From contig DATDPG010000041.1 of the NCBI GenBank assembly GCA_035292885.1, forward strand, positions 1 through 48,758: DNA of 48,758 nt, in the 5' to 3' direction. The stretch's first letter is position 1, and the number at the start of each line of letters is the position of its first letter. Below the pieces are notes generated by a model that was not told where the DNA came from, ran no database searches, and was given only the letters and a program-made list of their open reading frames with translations. Of the stretch, positions 40,226 through 48,758 are shown in pieces. The DNA comes from Bdellovibrionota bacterium (GTDB lineage Bacteria > Bdellovibrionota_G > JALEGL01 > DATDPG01). A program made the translations under genes and the position numbers.

Positions 40226-41602
40226 TTAAGGGGCCGGGATTACGTTCCCGTGAGCTGAGGATTCTCGGGTGACGTCCATCGGATGATCCTTGGCGAACTT
40301 TTTAATCCGCGACTCGAAGAGCTTGTAATCCTCCTTTCCAATGAGGGACACGCACGCGCGCACCGCTTCCTTGCGGCTGCTGCATGCAATCGTGAGCGCC
40401 GTGGCGGAAATCCCATAATATAAGAGCCCGCCCACCAACTCGGCTCCGGTCATTCCGGGGTAGGCAAACGTGAAGAAGAACCCGTCGGCCAGCGGCTCCC
40501 CCACATCCTCGGCGTAAACGAGATGAAAACCATTCGACAGAAAAATACTCTTGAGTACTTTTGCGCGCTCGGAATACTCCGAAACATTCTGGATAAAATT
40601 GAATTCGCCTTTGTTGGCCTTGGCCAAAAATCCAGCCAGTCCGTATTGCGGCGTGTGCGCCACGCCGGTCGTCGTGCAATAAAGGCCACTCATCACATAG
40701 GCGTCAAAAAACCTCGTTTCTCCGAACCACGTTTCAAGCCCGGGAAATTCCCGCTTAACGAGTGAAGGCGAAAGGTAGGCCAACGCTACCCGTTGGCCCG
40801 CGTAACTGAAGATCTTTGAACCGGAGAGGAGAAACACATAATTCGGCGTGTGCCGGGCGACGGTCGGCGGATAAGGCGGTTGTCGGGGCACGGAATAATC
40901 CTTTCGCATATCCATGCCGAAATAGGCCTGATCTTCGATGGCTATGACGTCGTATTTAGTGCAGATCTCCCCTAACCTTTGAAGCTCGTTTTCCGTGAGA
41001 ATGACCCAGGTCGGATTGTTGGGCGTGGAATAGATCACCGCCGCTACGTCGCCCTTGGCACAGATGGCTTCCGCTCGATCGAGCCATTGGGTGCGGTCAT
41101 AGAGATCGACCGAAGCCTCCTTGAGTCCGAGAAATCTCCGCTGCATTCGATGCACCGAAAAACAGGGATCTATATAGAGGATACGATCCCGTTTCGGATC
41201 GCAGCGCCCGGCCACGGCTTGAGCCAAAAACCCACCCTGCATGGACCCTGTGGTTGGAATCACGCAATCGGCCGGAATGTCGATATCCAGGAAATTCTTG
41301 AAGAACTTCGCCCCTTCCTCTTTGAGAATCGGAAGGCCCGCGATCGGCGCATACATTCCGGGAACCTTGGAACGCCGGAGCGCCCCGATCTCACTTTCCG
41401 GGCCGATCGGAATCGGATCGAAGCCGGGGATCCCGAATTCCATCCGGAGATAGCGGCAGGAAAGCCGTTTCTCGATCTCGCTGACGGCGGCGACCATCTG
41501 GCGGATCGAGGCGCGCTCGAAATCGATCCGATGGTCCTGGATGACCGTGTCGACGACGTCGCGGCGGAACGGAACGTCGAGTTCTTTGGACCCCTTGGCC
41601 AT
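40226..41602 (-). CDS. PLP-dependent aminotransferase (class I/II)
   Basis: This 458-residue protein is of fold type I. Seen: YAPIAGLPILKEEGAKFFKNFL, TTGSMQGGFLA, AAVIYSTPNNPTWVILTENEL, IAIEDQAYFGMDMR and the PLP-lysine segment LLSGSKIFSYAGQRVALAY. The substrate cannot be told; the sequence lies somewhat apart from the common aspartate and aromatic groups. The ATG at 41602 (MAKGSKEL) is chosen because upstream text is not conserved-looking. It diverges from the sensor kinase gene across 59 bases that include the run CTATATATATG. Confidence 0.85.
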   Translation of the reverse strand: MAKGSKELDVPFRRDVVDTVIQDHRIDFERASIRQMVAAVSEIEKRLSCRYLRMEFGIPGFDPIPIGPESEIGALRRSKVPGMYAPIAGLPILKEEGAKFFKNFLDIDIPADCVIPTTGSMQGGFLAQAVAGRCDPKRDRILYIDPCFSVHRMQRRFLGLKEASVDLYDRTQWLDRAEAICAKGDVAAVIYSTPNNPTWVILTENELQRLGEICTKYDVIAIEDQAYFGMDMRKDYSVPRQPPYPPTVARHTPNYVFLLSGSKIFSYAGQRVALAYLSPSLVKREFPGLETWFGETRFFDAYVMSGLYCTTTGVAHTPQYGLAGFLAKANKGEFNFIQNVSEYSERAKVLKSIFLSNGFHLVYAEDVGEPLADGFFFTFAYPGMTGAELVGGLLYYGISATALTIACSSRKEAVRACVSLIGKEDYKLFESRIKKFAKDHPMDVTRESSAHGNVIPAP

Positions 41603-41661
41603 GCGGCTTAATGCGCTATATATATGTCGAAATCCAACGTCACAAACATTAATCTCTACGC

Positions 41662-43179
41662 ATGAGGCTTTCCGTCCGAACAAGGATCCTGGGAACGTAC
41701 GTGGTTCTTGTCGGTCTTTTCTTGGTGGTCCTCTTCACCGGATTTCACCGGCTGGAACGGATCGGCCTACGCCTGAACGTGATTCGAGAAGGCTACCTCC
41801 CCATCATTAAGATGGTGAACACGTTTTTTAATTTCTATCACATCGACGAGACGTTCGACGTTCAAAAATTGGTGGCCAACCGGCAAAACCGCCTCTTTCT
41901 TGAAGCGGTGAGCGTTCACAACCCCCGCCTTTTGGAAAACGGTCTGCGCCGGGGTCTTGAGGACGCCCGAAAGGCATTTGTCACATATCCGATCGGGGAT
42001 GAACAGCGATGGTTCGGCCGTATCGCGACACTTATTGATGAAGTGGTCGATCAGCACACCCACTACACCGAAATGGTCCGAGGCATCATCGGCCAAGTCG
42101 AATCGAACGACATCGAAGCCGCCCTGGCGCAAAACGAAGCGCTCGTGCGCCAAAAACGGCTTCTGCGCGCGCGAATCGATTTCCTTTCCCGCCGTTTGGA
42201 CGAACGAATCCAATCGGGAATCGAGGCGACCGTCCAGGAAGAGCGTCGTGCGGCGGTTTTGACATTGATTTTTTCCAGCGTCATTCTGGCCTGCACGCTC
42301 CTTATCGGCCTGGTCGCCATTCTCGCCTTTCGCCCGTTGCGATTGCTGAAAACGGCGGCGCGGGAAATCGCCGCCGGAGACCTCGGACAAAGAGTGCACA
42401 TCCAAACGAACGACGAAGTCGGCGACCTCGCGCACGAGTTCAATCGAATGGCGGACGCGATTCAACAACGAGACGAGACGCTAAGGAAACAGCAGGAGCA
42501 GTTAATTCAAAGTGAAAAAATGGCGGTCATCGGTCGCATGGCTTCCAAGATCAGCCACGAAGTCCGCAATCCTCTCAATGCTTTGGGCCTTAACGTCGAA
42601 ATGTTGGAGGACCGCGTTACGGAACCGGATGCCAAAGCACGCCTTCACGCGATGGCGTCGGAAATCGATCGCCTCAATCGGGTTGCCGAAAGTTACCTTA
42701 CGTTGGTTCGAAAACCGGAGCGAAGCGTCCAGCCGGTCGACCCGAAGGCGTTCCTCGAACATCTCGAAACGTTGGTCCGGCCGGAATGCGCGAAGCGAGG
42801 TATCCGGATGAGTCTCGATGTGAGCGATGCGCTTCCCCGGGTCCGAATGGATGGGAATCGTCTTCAACAAGCTCTTCTCAATTTGGTGCGCAACGCCATG
42901 GAGGCTGTCGGAGATAAAGGAGAGTTCGGCATACGAGCGCAGACGGAAAACGGCCATCTTTTGATTCAGGTCTGGGACAAGGGCCCCGGCATTCCCGCCC
43001 ATCAGCTTTCCAGAATCTTCGAACCTTTTTACACAACTAAAGACAAGGGCACCGGCTTGGGACTTTCCATCAGCAACGAAATCGTCCACGAACAGGGGGG
43101 AAGCATGGAATGCAAGAGTGAGCCCGGCCAAGGGGCTCTTTTTACGATTCGCCTCCCTATATCCACCCGTGACGTTTGA
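41662..43179 (+). CDS. membrane sensor histidine kinase (HAMP, HisKA, HATPase)
   Basis: The 505-residue protein has TM1 (LGTYVVLVGLFLVVLFTGF), a mostly helical periplasmic sensor of about 160 residues, and TM2 (LTLIFSSVILACTLLIGLVAILAF). A HAMP linker and a phosphoacceptor box SHEVRNPLNAL with His299 follow. Next are the N box (RLQQALLNLVRNAMEAV), DKGPGIP, and FEPFYTTKDKGTGLGLSISNEIV. It is an NtrB-like kinase whose signal is unknown. A likely partner is the sigma-54 regulator at 47928, but they are not adjacent. The folC start lies inside its last codons. Confidence 0.93.
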   Translation: MRLSVRTRILGTYVVLVGLFLVVLFTGFHRLERIGLRLNVIREGYLPIIKMVNTFFNFYHIDETFDVQKLVANRQNRLFLEAVSVHNPRLLENGLRRGLEDARKAFVTYPIGDEQRWFGRIATLIDEVVDQHTHYTEMVRGIIGQVESNDIEAALAQNEALVRQKRLLRARIDFLSRRLDERIQSGIEATVQEERRAAVLTLIFSSVILACTLLIGLVAILAFRPLRLLKTAAREIAAGDLGQRVHIQTNDEVGDLAHEFNRMADAIQQRDETLRKQQEQLIQSEKMAVIGRMASKISHEVRNPLNALGLNVEMLEDRVTEPDAKARLHAMASEIDRLNRVAESYLTLVRKPERSVQPVDPKAFLEHLETLVRPECAKRGIRMSLDVSDALPRVRMDGNRLQQALLNLVRNAMEAVGDKGEFGIRAQTENGHLLIQVWDKGPGIPAHQLSRIFEPFYTTKDKGTGLGLSISNEIVHEQGGSMECKSEPGQGALFTIRLPISTRDV

Positions 43180-44443
43180 AGAGACAGAAGCGTACCTCAT
43201 CGGTTTAGGCGAGCACCGAATACGGCTCGATCTGGAGCCGATGCGCCAGCTCCTCGCAATGTTCGGCCGCCCCGACCGAAAACTTACCTCCGTCATCGTC
43301 GGAGGCACGAACGGAAAAGGATCTACCTGCGCTTATCTCACGGCCATCGGGTTGGAGGCCGGATTGCGCGTCGGAACGTTCACCTCTCCACACCTGGAGT
43401 CGGTTACCGAACGCATCGCAATGAACGGCAACCCGATCGAGAAGAACTTTTTTGCTCAACTCGCCACGGACACAGAGCAACGTCTGCGCAATGCTGATTT
43501 TCCATCCGTGACGTATTTTGAGTTTCTGACTCTCCTTGCCGTCCGCGTATTTGTCGAACAAAGAACGGAACTGGCGATTTTCGAAGTTGGTTTGGGAGGT
43601 CGTCTTGATACGACCAACGCTCTTGAGCGGGCGGTTACGATTCTCACGCCGATAGCTTTGGATCACACGGAGATTCTCGGGTCAACGATTGAAAAGATCG
43701 CGGCGGAAAAGGGAGCGATCCTTCGCCAAGGCATCCCCGCCGTGACCGGTAAACAGCCTAAAAATGCTTTGGCCGTCCTGCGAGAATTCGCAAAGCAAGT
43801 GGACGCAAAACTCCAGATCGCGGATCTTGATTATTCCGTGGCCGGCACACCCGAAGACTTTCGATATGAAAACAACAACGAACGAATGGACCACCTGGCC
43901 GTTCGACTGCGCGGGGACCACCAGATGGACAACGCAGCCTGCGCTATTGCCGCCCTTCGAAACGTCTCGAACGGCCGATTTACCTTTTCGGACCGGGCGA
44001 TCCGTCAGGGACTTCTCAATGCATCCGCTCCTGCCCGATTGGAGCGATGGATTTCAAAGGAGGGTCAGGAGATCTGGCTCGATGTCGCTCACAATCCGGA
44101 CGCGGCCCGTACGATTGCACACTACTTTGAACTTCATTATCTTTCTCCGGTCGATATCGTCCTCGGAATGCTCAAAGACAAGGACTGGCGGAGCGTCGTC
44201 GATATTCTCACGCCGATCGCCGGTTCCTTCACGTTTTGCCGGCCCGCGTCTCCCCGGGCGTGGGATCTCACGGAAGTCCAAGAAGACGCCCCCACATCCA
44301 TCCCATGGTCCGTCCGCCGAGACCCTTTAGATGCCCTGTCGTTCGCGCTCGATCGCTCCGATCGTGTTCTTTGTACCGGCTCTTTTTATATATTGGGCGC
44401 AATTCGGGCGGAGCTGCCAAAACGCAATTTTGAGCCGAGCTGA
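43169..44443 (+). CDS. folC: folylpolyglutamate synthase / dihydrofolate synthase
   Basis: The 424-residue Mur-ligase-like enzyme has VIVGGTNGKGSTCAYLTAIGLEAGLRVGTFTSPHLES (ATP loop), EVGLGGRLDTTN, ALDHTEILG, EKGAILR and DVAHNPDAARTIAHYF. It adds glutamate to folates. The GTG at 43169 begins VTFEETEAYLIGLGEHRI and overlaps the kinase stop by 11 bases, so the two are probably cotranslated. It converges on gspD, with eight bases between the stops. The folate gene folP also lies in the window, on the other side of gspD. Confidence 0.94.
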   Translation: MTFEETEAYLIGLGEHRIRLDLEPMRQLLAMFGRPDRKLTSVIVGGTNGKGSTCAYLTAIGLEAGLRVGTFTSPHLESVTERIAMNGNPIEKNFFAQLATDTEQRLRNADFPSVTYFEFLTLLAVRVFVEQRTELAIFEVGLGGRLDTTNALERAVTILTPIALDHTEILGSTIEKIAAEKGAILRQGIPAVTGKQPKNALAVLREFAKQVDAKLQIADLDYSVAGTPEDFRYENNNERMDHLAVRLRGDHQMDNAACAIAALRNVSNGRFTFSDRAIRQGLLNASAPARLERWISKEGQEIWLDVAHNPDAARTIAHYFELHYLSPVDIVLGMLKDKDWRSVVDILTPIAGSFTFCRPASPRAWDLTEVQEDAPTSIPWSVRRDPLDALSFALDRSDRVLCTGSFYILGAIRAELPKRNFEPS

Positions 44444-44451
44444 TCTGCGAG

Positions 44452-46836
44452 TTAATACGAAGTGGATGAAGGCGGACGGACTTCGGCAAACGGATTGCCG
44501 GCGATCGAAACGGGCTCTTTTTTCCGGCGAGGTTTCGTGGTCGTGGAACTCGCATTGTTCGCGTCCGCTTGATCGACGGACGTCACTCGAGCCTTTGATC
44601 TGCGAGGCATTCTTCGGCTCAATACGTCCTCTTCCGAAGGCGTGGTCGCCGGTTGGCTCTCCTCGGGCTTGTCGTAGTCAAATCGTTTTTTCTCATGATT
44701 CAATTCCCGCCTTGAACTCGGAGGAGGCGGAGCCATGTTCAAGCCTTTGTCGAGATCGTAATCATAGAGCGCCTTGTTCTCACCGATCCCTTGCGTCTTG
44801 TTGAACCGGCGGCGTTCGTTGTTTTTCTTCACGGCTACGCGCGACAAATCCATCGGATCGTGAACCACGTGCGGTGTTAAGAAAATGATGAGGTTGACCT
44901 TTTCTTTGACCACCGAAGTGTTTCGGAACAGATATCCCAGAAGCGGAATGTCCCCCAACAGCGGAACCTTGCTGACCGCCTTTGAATCCTTGTCCTTGAT
45001 CAAACCTCCGATGACGATGGTTTGACTGTTTTGGGCCACAACCGTGGTTTTTGCGGCGCGTTCACTGGTGACCAGATCTTTAAACTGCGAATCGCTGGGT
45101 CGCGGTTCGACCTCCTCGATTTTCTGCTCGATCTCCAACGTCACTTCATCCCCTTCGTTAATCTGCGGCGTCACCGACAGTTGAATACCGACTTTTTTTC
45201 GGTCGAAGTTCGTCACCGGCTTCCCATCCGCGCCCGTGAAATTGCTGGTCATAAAAGGGACTTCGTTGCCGACCAGAATTTCCGCCTTCTTATTATCGCT
45301 GGTCAGAATATTCGGAGCCGATAAGATGTTCAGTGCCGTATTCGCTTGAAGGGCGCGAAAGAGCGCGCCGTTCATCGGAATCTTCACGTTCGTTCCCGGA
45401 ATCTTGAATTCCCGGGGACTGATGCCGCCCAAAACCAATCCGCTGGCCAAAGACCCGGCGGCGGTTGCGGCATCTCCCTGGTTTTTGATCCCGGATAAGG
45501 CAAGCGGGCTAAGTCCCAGATTCGACATTCCGAGTAGCGCCAAGTTATCGCTTGGTTTCGCCGTTCCATATCCCGAGACCCCCACGTCAACGTTCTTGCG
45601 TACGGAAACTTCCATGATCAGCGCTTCAACGAATACCTGCGGACGGCGCACGTCGAGTTGCTCGATGACCGGCAGCAAAGCTTCGTAATCACTCGGCGAA
45701 GCCGTGATCACCAAGGCGTTGGTCGAATTGTCGGCGGCGATCCGGACTTCATCCTCGAACATGCCCCCCTTCTTGACGATGGCGCTGGTCCCACTCGATG
45801 GTTCCGCGGGCTGTTCCTCGGTTTCCTCCGTCGTTGTCGGGGCGGTGCTCTCCCACGGCATCGGTTGTTTCTTCAACTGTTCTTTCTTCGCCGCGGCGGC
45901 ATCTTTTTTCTTTTTCTTCGCCGGCGTCGCGCCCGACAACAAGCCTTGCATGACGGACGCAAGTTCCTCCGCGTCCGCATGTTGCAGGTATTTCACATGA
46001 ATTCTTCCCCGATCGATGGCGATCTCCACCTGCCGGTCCAGCTCGGCCACGAGATCCAGGACACGGCCCAGACCCTCGCGCGTGGCCATGACAATGAGGG
46101 AGTTGGTCCGGTCGTCGGACATAATTCTTGAGATCTCGTCCCCGCGTTCCACGTCGCCCCGCCGGGTCCGGGCGCCCTTTCCCTTTTCTTTCTCGAAGAT
46201 GTTGAGGAGTTTTTCCGCGATGTCTCCAGCGCCGGCGTATTTAATCGGGATGACCTGAACGGATTGCTGAAATCCTTCTTTGTCGAGCTTTTGAATGATC
46301 TTCATCAGCCGGCGAATGTTGGAGGCCGAATCGGTCACGATCAAAGTGTTCGTGGGCCCGTACGCGACGATGCCGCCGGACCGGGAAACGAGATTGTTTA
46401 ACGCTTCGCGAATTTCATTCGCACTGATGAACTGAAGCGGAATAAGTTGTGTGACCAATTCATCGCCGTACGCTCCGGCTTGGTCCGTCACGGTCCGAAT
46501 GGCCCCCTCCTTCGCCGTTCGCCTCGGAACGATCTTCGTCACCTTGCCAACGTCGATGGCCGTTAAGTTCTTGACTTCCAATGCGGATAAAAAGGCTTGA
46601 TAGGCCTCTTCAATCGAAACCGGGGCCGGCGAAATAATCGTGATCTTCCCGCGAACTTTGTCGTCCAAAACAAAGTTCTTGCCGGTAATTTCACTGATCG
46701 ACTTCGCGATGTCCTGAATGTCGACATCGTGAAAGTCCAAAGAAACCAACCCTTCCCTCGGAATCCGGGCCTGAGCGAGAGCCAAGCTCGAAATCAAGAC
46801 CATAAACAGGGCGAAGCTAACGGCAAACTTATTCAT
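44452..46836 (-). CDS. gspD: type II secretion system secretin GspD
   Basis: The 794-residue outer-membrane secretin begins with a signal peptide (MNKFAVSFALFMVLISSLALAQA). N-domains follow (N0 at about 30-100, then N1-N3 with PLQFISANEIREALNNLVSRSGGIVAYGPTNTLIVTD). The secretin core has NILSAPNILTSDNKKAEILVGNEVPFMTS, VGIQLSVTPQIN and VVAQNSQTIVIGGLI. N3 carries a low-complexity KKKKKDAAAAKKEQ and Pro/Glu insert, and an extra C-terminal tail is rich in Pro, Ser and Lys. No other gsp gene is in the window. The start lacks a ribosome site and lies seven bases after a small ORF, so translation may be coupled. Confidence 0.93.
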   Translation of the reverse strand: MNKFAVSFALFMVLISSLALAQARIPREGLVSLDFHDVDIQDIAKSISEITGKNFVLDDKVRGKITIISPAPVSIEEAYQAFLSALEVKNLTAIDVGKVTKIVPRRTAKEGAIRTVTDQAGAYGDELVTQLIPLQFISANEIREALNNLVSRSGGIVAYGPTNTLIVTDSASNIRRLMKIIQKLDKEGFQQSVQVIPIKYAGAGDIAEKLLNIFEKEKGKGARTRRGDVERGDEISRIMSDDRTNSLIVMATREGLGRVLDLVAELDRQVEIAIDRGRIHVKYLQHADAEELASVMQGLLSGATPAKKKKKDAAAAKKEQLKKQPMPWESTAPTTTEETEEQPAEPSSGTSAIVKKGGMFEDEVRIAADNSTNALVITASPSDYEALLPVIEQLDVRRPQVFVEALIMEVSVRKNVDVGVSGYGTAKPSDNLALLGMSNLGLSPLALSGIKNQGDAATAAGSLASGLVLGGISPREFKIPGTNVKIPMNGALFRALQANTALNILSAPNILTSDNKKAEILVGNEVPFMTSNFTGADGKPVTNFDRKKVGIQLSVTPQINEGDEVTLEIEQKIEEVEPRPSDSQFKDLVTSERAAKTTVVAQNSQTIVIGGLIKDKDSKAVSKVPLLGDIPLLGYLFRNTSVVKEKVNLIIFLTPHVVHDPMDLSRVAVKKNNERRRFNKTQGIGENKALYDYDLDKGLNMAPPPPSSRRELNHEKKRFDYDKPEESQPATTPSEEDVLSRRMPRRSKARVTSVDQADANNASSTTTKPRRKKEPVSIAGNPFAEVRPPSSTSY

Positions 46837-46843
46837 GCAAGAG

Positions 46844-46969
46844 CTAATGGAGCAAGGACAATGCCGGAGCGATCGGGAGTAACTCATTGTAACTACGATG
46901 CTTTATCTGACGCCAGGCCTCTTTTGTCCTGCTGAAATACCGCCCATGGGACAGGACATTCCGAGCCAT
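46844..46969 (-). CDS. possible 41-residue leader ORF before gspD
   Basis: An ATG at 46969 has a very strong ribosome site (GGAGG, six bases upstream) and encodes 41 residues, MARNVLSHGRYFSRTKEAWR and on, ending ALSLLH. The product is basic and unlike any family I know. Its stop is seven bases before the gspD ATG, which itself lacks a ribosome site, so it could couple translation of gspD. The evidence is positional only. Confidence 0.4.
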   Translation of the reverse strand: MARNVLSHGRYFSRTKEAWRQIKHRSYNELLPIAPALSLLH

Positions 46970-47033
46970 GACCTTCCTCCCCGTGGATGTAAAGCACTGG
47001 CCTGGAACGCTTCGGCGAGCAAGAGTTTCGCTT

Positions 47034-47876
47034 TCACTCTTTGCTTCCCTGTATCGCCTCCACCATCCGTGCAACCCGAATGGTCGCGAGAACATCGTGT
47101 GTCCGAAGAATCGAGGCGCCCCTTTCGATCGCGAGCGCGCTCGCCGCAAGCCCCCCTTCCAATCGTTGATCGGATTCTACGTTCAAGATTTTCCCGATAA
47201 ATGATTTGCGCGAAACACCAACCAGAATCGGGTAACCCAACGACCGGAACTCGGTCAACCGCCGGACGATCTCGAGATTGTGACCCACGCTTTTTCCAAA
47301 ACCGATTCCGGGATCCAAGATCACATTCTCGGTTAAGCCGGTTTCCGCGAGACGGCCACGAAAAAATTCCAAGATATCTTCCACGACGTTCTTGTAGGCA
47401 TATTCCTTCTGCATGGTCTCGGGCGTACCGAACATGTGCATAAGAATCACCGGCGCCCTGAAATCCCGGACCACCTCCACCATTTTCGAATTTCGGAGCC
47501 CCTCGATGTCGTTTACGAACTGAATCAGTTCCGAGCCGAGCGCTCGCCTGGCAATTTCCGGTTTTCGCGAATCAAGGGAAATCGGAAGCGGGTAGTTGGA
47601 CTCCTTGAGCGATTCAAGAACCGGAAAGAGTCTGGACTCTTCTGTTTCTAAACTGATCCCGTCGGCGCCGGGCCGTGTGCTTTCGGCGCCGATGTCCAGA
47701 ATATCCGCTCCTTCTTCTTTTATCTTCCATGCGCGTTCGGCGGCCCCTCTCGGCTCAAAATACTTTCCGCCGTCCGAAAAGGAATCGGGCGTGACGTTAA
47801 GGACGCCCATAATCCGGCATCGGTCGAGCTTGAGCTCTCCCCCGCGCCATCGAAGAATATGCGGAGAGTTCGACAT
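47034..47876 (-). CDS. folP: dihydropteroate synthase
   Basis: The 280-residue enzyme has the FolP motifs GVLNVTPDSFSDGG, ILDIGAESTRPGAD, PISLDSRKPEIA, ILMHMFGTPETMQ, ILDPGIGFGKSVGHNLEI and ILVGVSRKSFIG, and ends with THDVLATIRVARMVEAI. It joins p-aminobenzoate to the pterin in folate synthesis in the cytoplasm. The ATG at 47876 (MSNSPHILRW) is taken; the frame stays open much further upstream only because it overlaps the opposite gene. It diverges from the response-regulator gene by 51 bases. Confidence 0.95.
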   Translation of the reverse strand: MSNSPHILRWRGGELKLDRCRIMGVLNVTPDSFSDGGKYFEPRGAAERAWKIKEEGADILDIGAESTRPGADGISLETEESRLFPVLESLKESNYPLPISLDSRKPEIARRALGSELIQFVNDIEGLRNSKMVEVVRDFRAPVILMHMFGTPETMQKEYAYKNVVEDILEFFRGRLAETGLTENVILDPGIGFGKSVGHNLEIVRRLTEFRSLGYPILVGVSRKSFIGKILNVESDQRLEGGLAASALAIERGASILRTHDVLATIRVARMVEAIQGSKE

Positions 47877-47927
47877 CGCGTTTCGTATACCTTTTCCCTC
47901 CGCGTCAATCCAGGGTAAGCTTGCGGC

Positions 47928-48758
47928 GTGGGGACTCTTCCGCAACACACGATCCTCCTCGTCGAGGACGATGATTCGAACCGTGAATCGGTAGCCAAGA
48001 TTCTGGAGGCCGAGAATTATCGCGTGATCGAGGCGGCGGATGGGCGGCAGGCTCTCGACCTTTTGCGAAAAGAAGAGGTCGATCTCATTCTGACCGATTT
48101 CAAAATGCCCGCGATGGACGGCATGGATCTTCTCAAGGCGGCCAAGGTCGTTAAGCCGCACGTGGACGTCGTCCTGATGACGGCATTCGGTACGATTGAA
48201 ATGGCGGTCGAAGCGATCAAGGAGGGGGCCTACGATTTCGTTCCCAAACCGTTCAAGCGGGCAACGCTTCTCCGGGTCCTCGAGAAAAATCTCGAGAAGC
48301 GCGCCCTGGTCCGGGAGAATCTCGCGCTTCGCGGTGAGCTGGAGAAATATTACGCGCAGCGAGTCATCATCGGCCAAAGCAGTGCTATCCGCCATGTTCT
48401 GGAAATGGTGGGCCAAGTCGCGCCGAGTTCGGCGACGGTCCTCCTTCAGGGAGAAAGCGGCACAGGGAAAGAAGTCGTGGCCCGGGCGATCCATCAACAG
48501 AGCAACCGGGCCCGCGAGTCTTTCGTTAAGATGAGTTGCGCGGCGATTCCCGAATCGCTGCTCGAAGCGGAGCTTTTCGGCTACGAGCGCGGGGCCTTTA
48601 CCGGCGCTATTTCGCGCAAGGAAGGGAGATTCGAGCTGGCCCACGGCGGCACTCTCTTCCTCGATGAAATCGGCGAAGTTTCTCCGGGCGTTCAGGTCAA
48701 GCTTCTGCGCGTCATTCAAGAAGGGGAATTTGAACGGTTGGGGAGCAACACGACGATC
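47928..48758 (+). CDS. NtrC-family sigma-54-dependent response regulator (C-terminus cut by window edge)
   Basis: A GTG at 47928, after an in-frame TAA, opens a frame that runs off the window. Residues 1 to about 120 are a receiver domain ([10 protein letters not shown], phosphoacceptor Asp57 in [20 protein letters not shown]). A linker leads to the AAA+ domain: [15 protein letters not shown], Walker A GESGTGKE, the sigma-54 contact loop GAFTGA and Walker [11 protein letters not shown]. The effector and DNA-binding parts lie beyond 48758. It activates sigma-54 promoters when phosphorylated. The sensor kinase at 41662 is a possible partner. Confidence 0.93.
   Translation, partial: MGTLPQHTILLVEDDDSNRESVAKILEAENYRVIEAADGRQALDLLRKEEVDLILTDFKMPAMDGMDLLKAAKVVKPHVDVVLMTAFGTIEMAVEAIKEGAYDFVPKPFKRATLLRVLEKNLEKRALVRENLALRGELEKYYAQRVIIGQSSAIRHVLEMVGQVAPSSATVLLQGESGTGKEVVARAIHQQSNRARESFVKMSCAAIPESLLEAELFGYERGAFTGAISRKEGRFELAHGGTLFLDEIGEVSPGVQVKLLRVIQEGEFERLGSNTTI

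Noticed and set aside
47877-48719. Long upstream extension of the folP frame
   Set aside because: It lies entirely antisense to the response-regulator gene; folP homology begins at 47876.

Overview
The window reads as chromosomal DNA of a moderately GC-rich Gram-negative bacterium of deltaproteobacterial or myxobacterial type. It has outer-membrane beta-barrels, a type II secretin, a tripartite RND pump, a sigma-54 response regulator, a Ser/Thr-kinase-like protein of the myxobacterial kind and an FHA-GGDEF protein. This placement rests on gene content read by eye, not on a search. Genes are packed tightly with many 4-base ATGA overlaps. No stretch over 300 bases lacks a gene, and I saw no insertion sequence, phage gene or CRISPR array.

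Region 1 (1-7411): a partial kinase-like protein with a broken catalytic motif and a small GGQ release-factor-like protein lie on the minus strand. They diverge from a complete SUF iron-sulfur operon (Rrf2 regulator, sufB, sufC, sufD, sufS, sufU). The gap between the divergent genes is a 29-bp near-perfect palindrome resembling an IscR-type site.

Region 2 (7484-14024): a GH15 glycosidase converges on a fused trehalose-6-phosphate synthase/phosphatase. Upstream of the fusion, in one apparent minus-strand operon, are a degenerate HesB domain fused to a SufT (DUF59) domain, an outer-membrane protein and a TPR-like secreted protein.

Region 3 (14044-18397): a TrpR-family regulator, a LysO-like exporter, an OPT-family transporter and a small barrel protein. 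The regulator's promoter and the exporter's promoter carry the same inverted repeat at the same place between -35 and -10. A DUF167 gene and a doubtful small ORF follow.

Region 4 (18493-31310) is the most interesting part: a metal-response island. A minus-strand operon encodes a CusCBA-type copper/silver pump, a c-type cytochrome, a small periplasmic protein and an EamA transporter with a His-rich tail. It diverges from an ECF sigma factor and a Cys-containing membrane protein that is probably its anti-sigma factor. The shared intergenic region holds two divergent promoter-like elements, TGTCACA-N16-CGTA on each strand, with the -35 elements inside one 19-bp palindrome. A Met-rich lipoprotein follows. 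Next comes a Fur-family gene divergent from a four-gene operon with a Fur-box-like site over its promoter. That operon includes an outer-membrane barrel with a heavy-metal-binding domain inserted in it, and it ends at a strong terminator.

Region 5 (31395-48758): housekeeping and regulatory genes. These are initiator tRNA, an S41 protease, murJ (with no standard start codon in the expected place), a DciA-like protein, an FHA-GGDEF cyclase, mutL-miaA-accA, an aminotransferase, a sensor kinase overlapping folC, gspD with a possible small leader ORF, folP, and a sigma-54 response regulator cut by the window edge.
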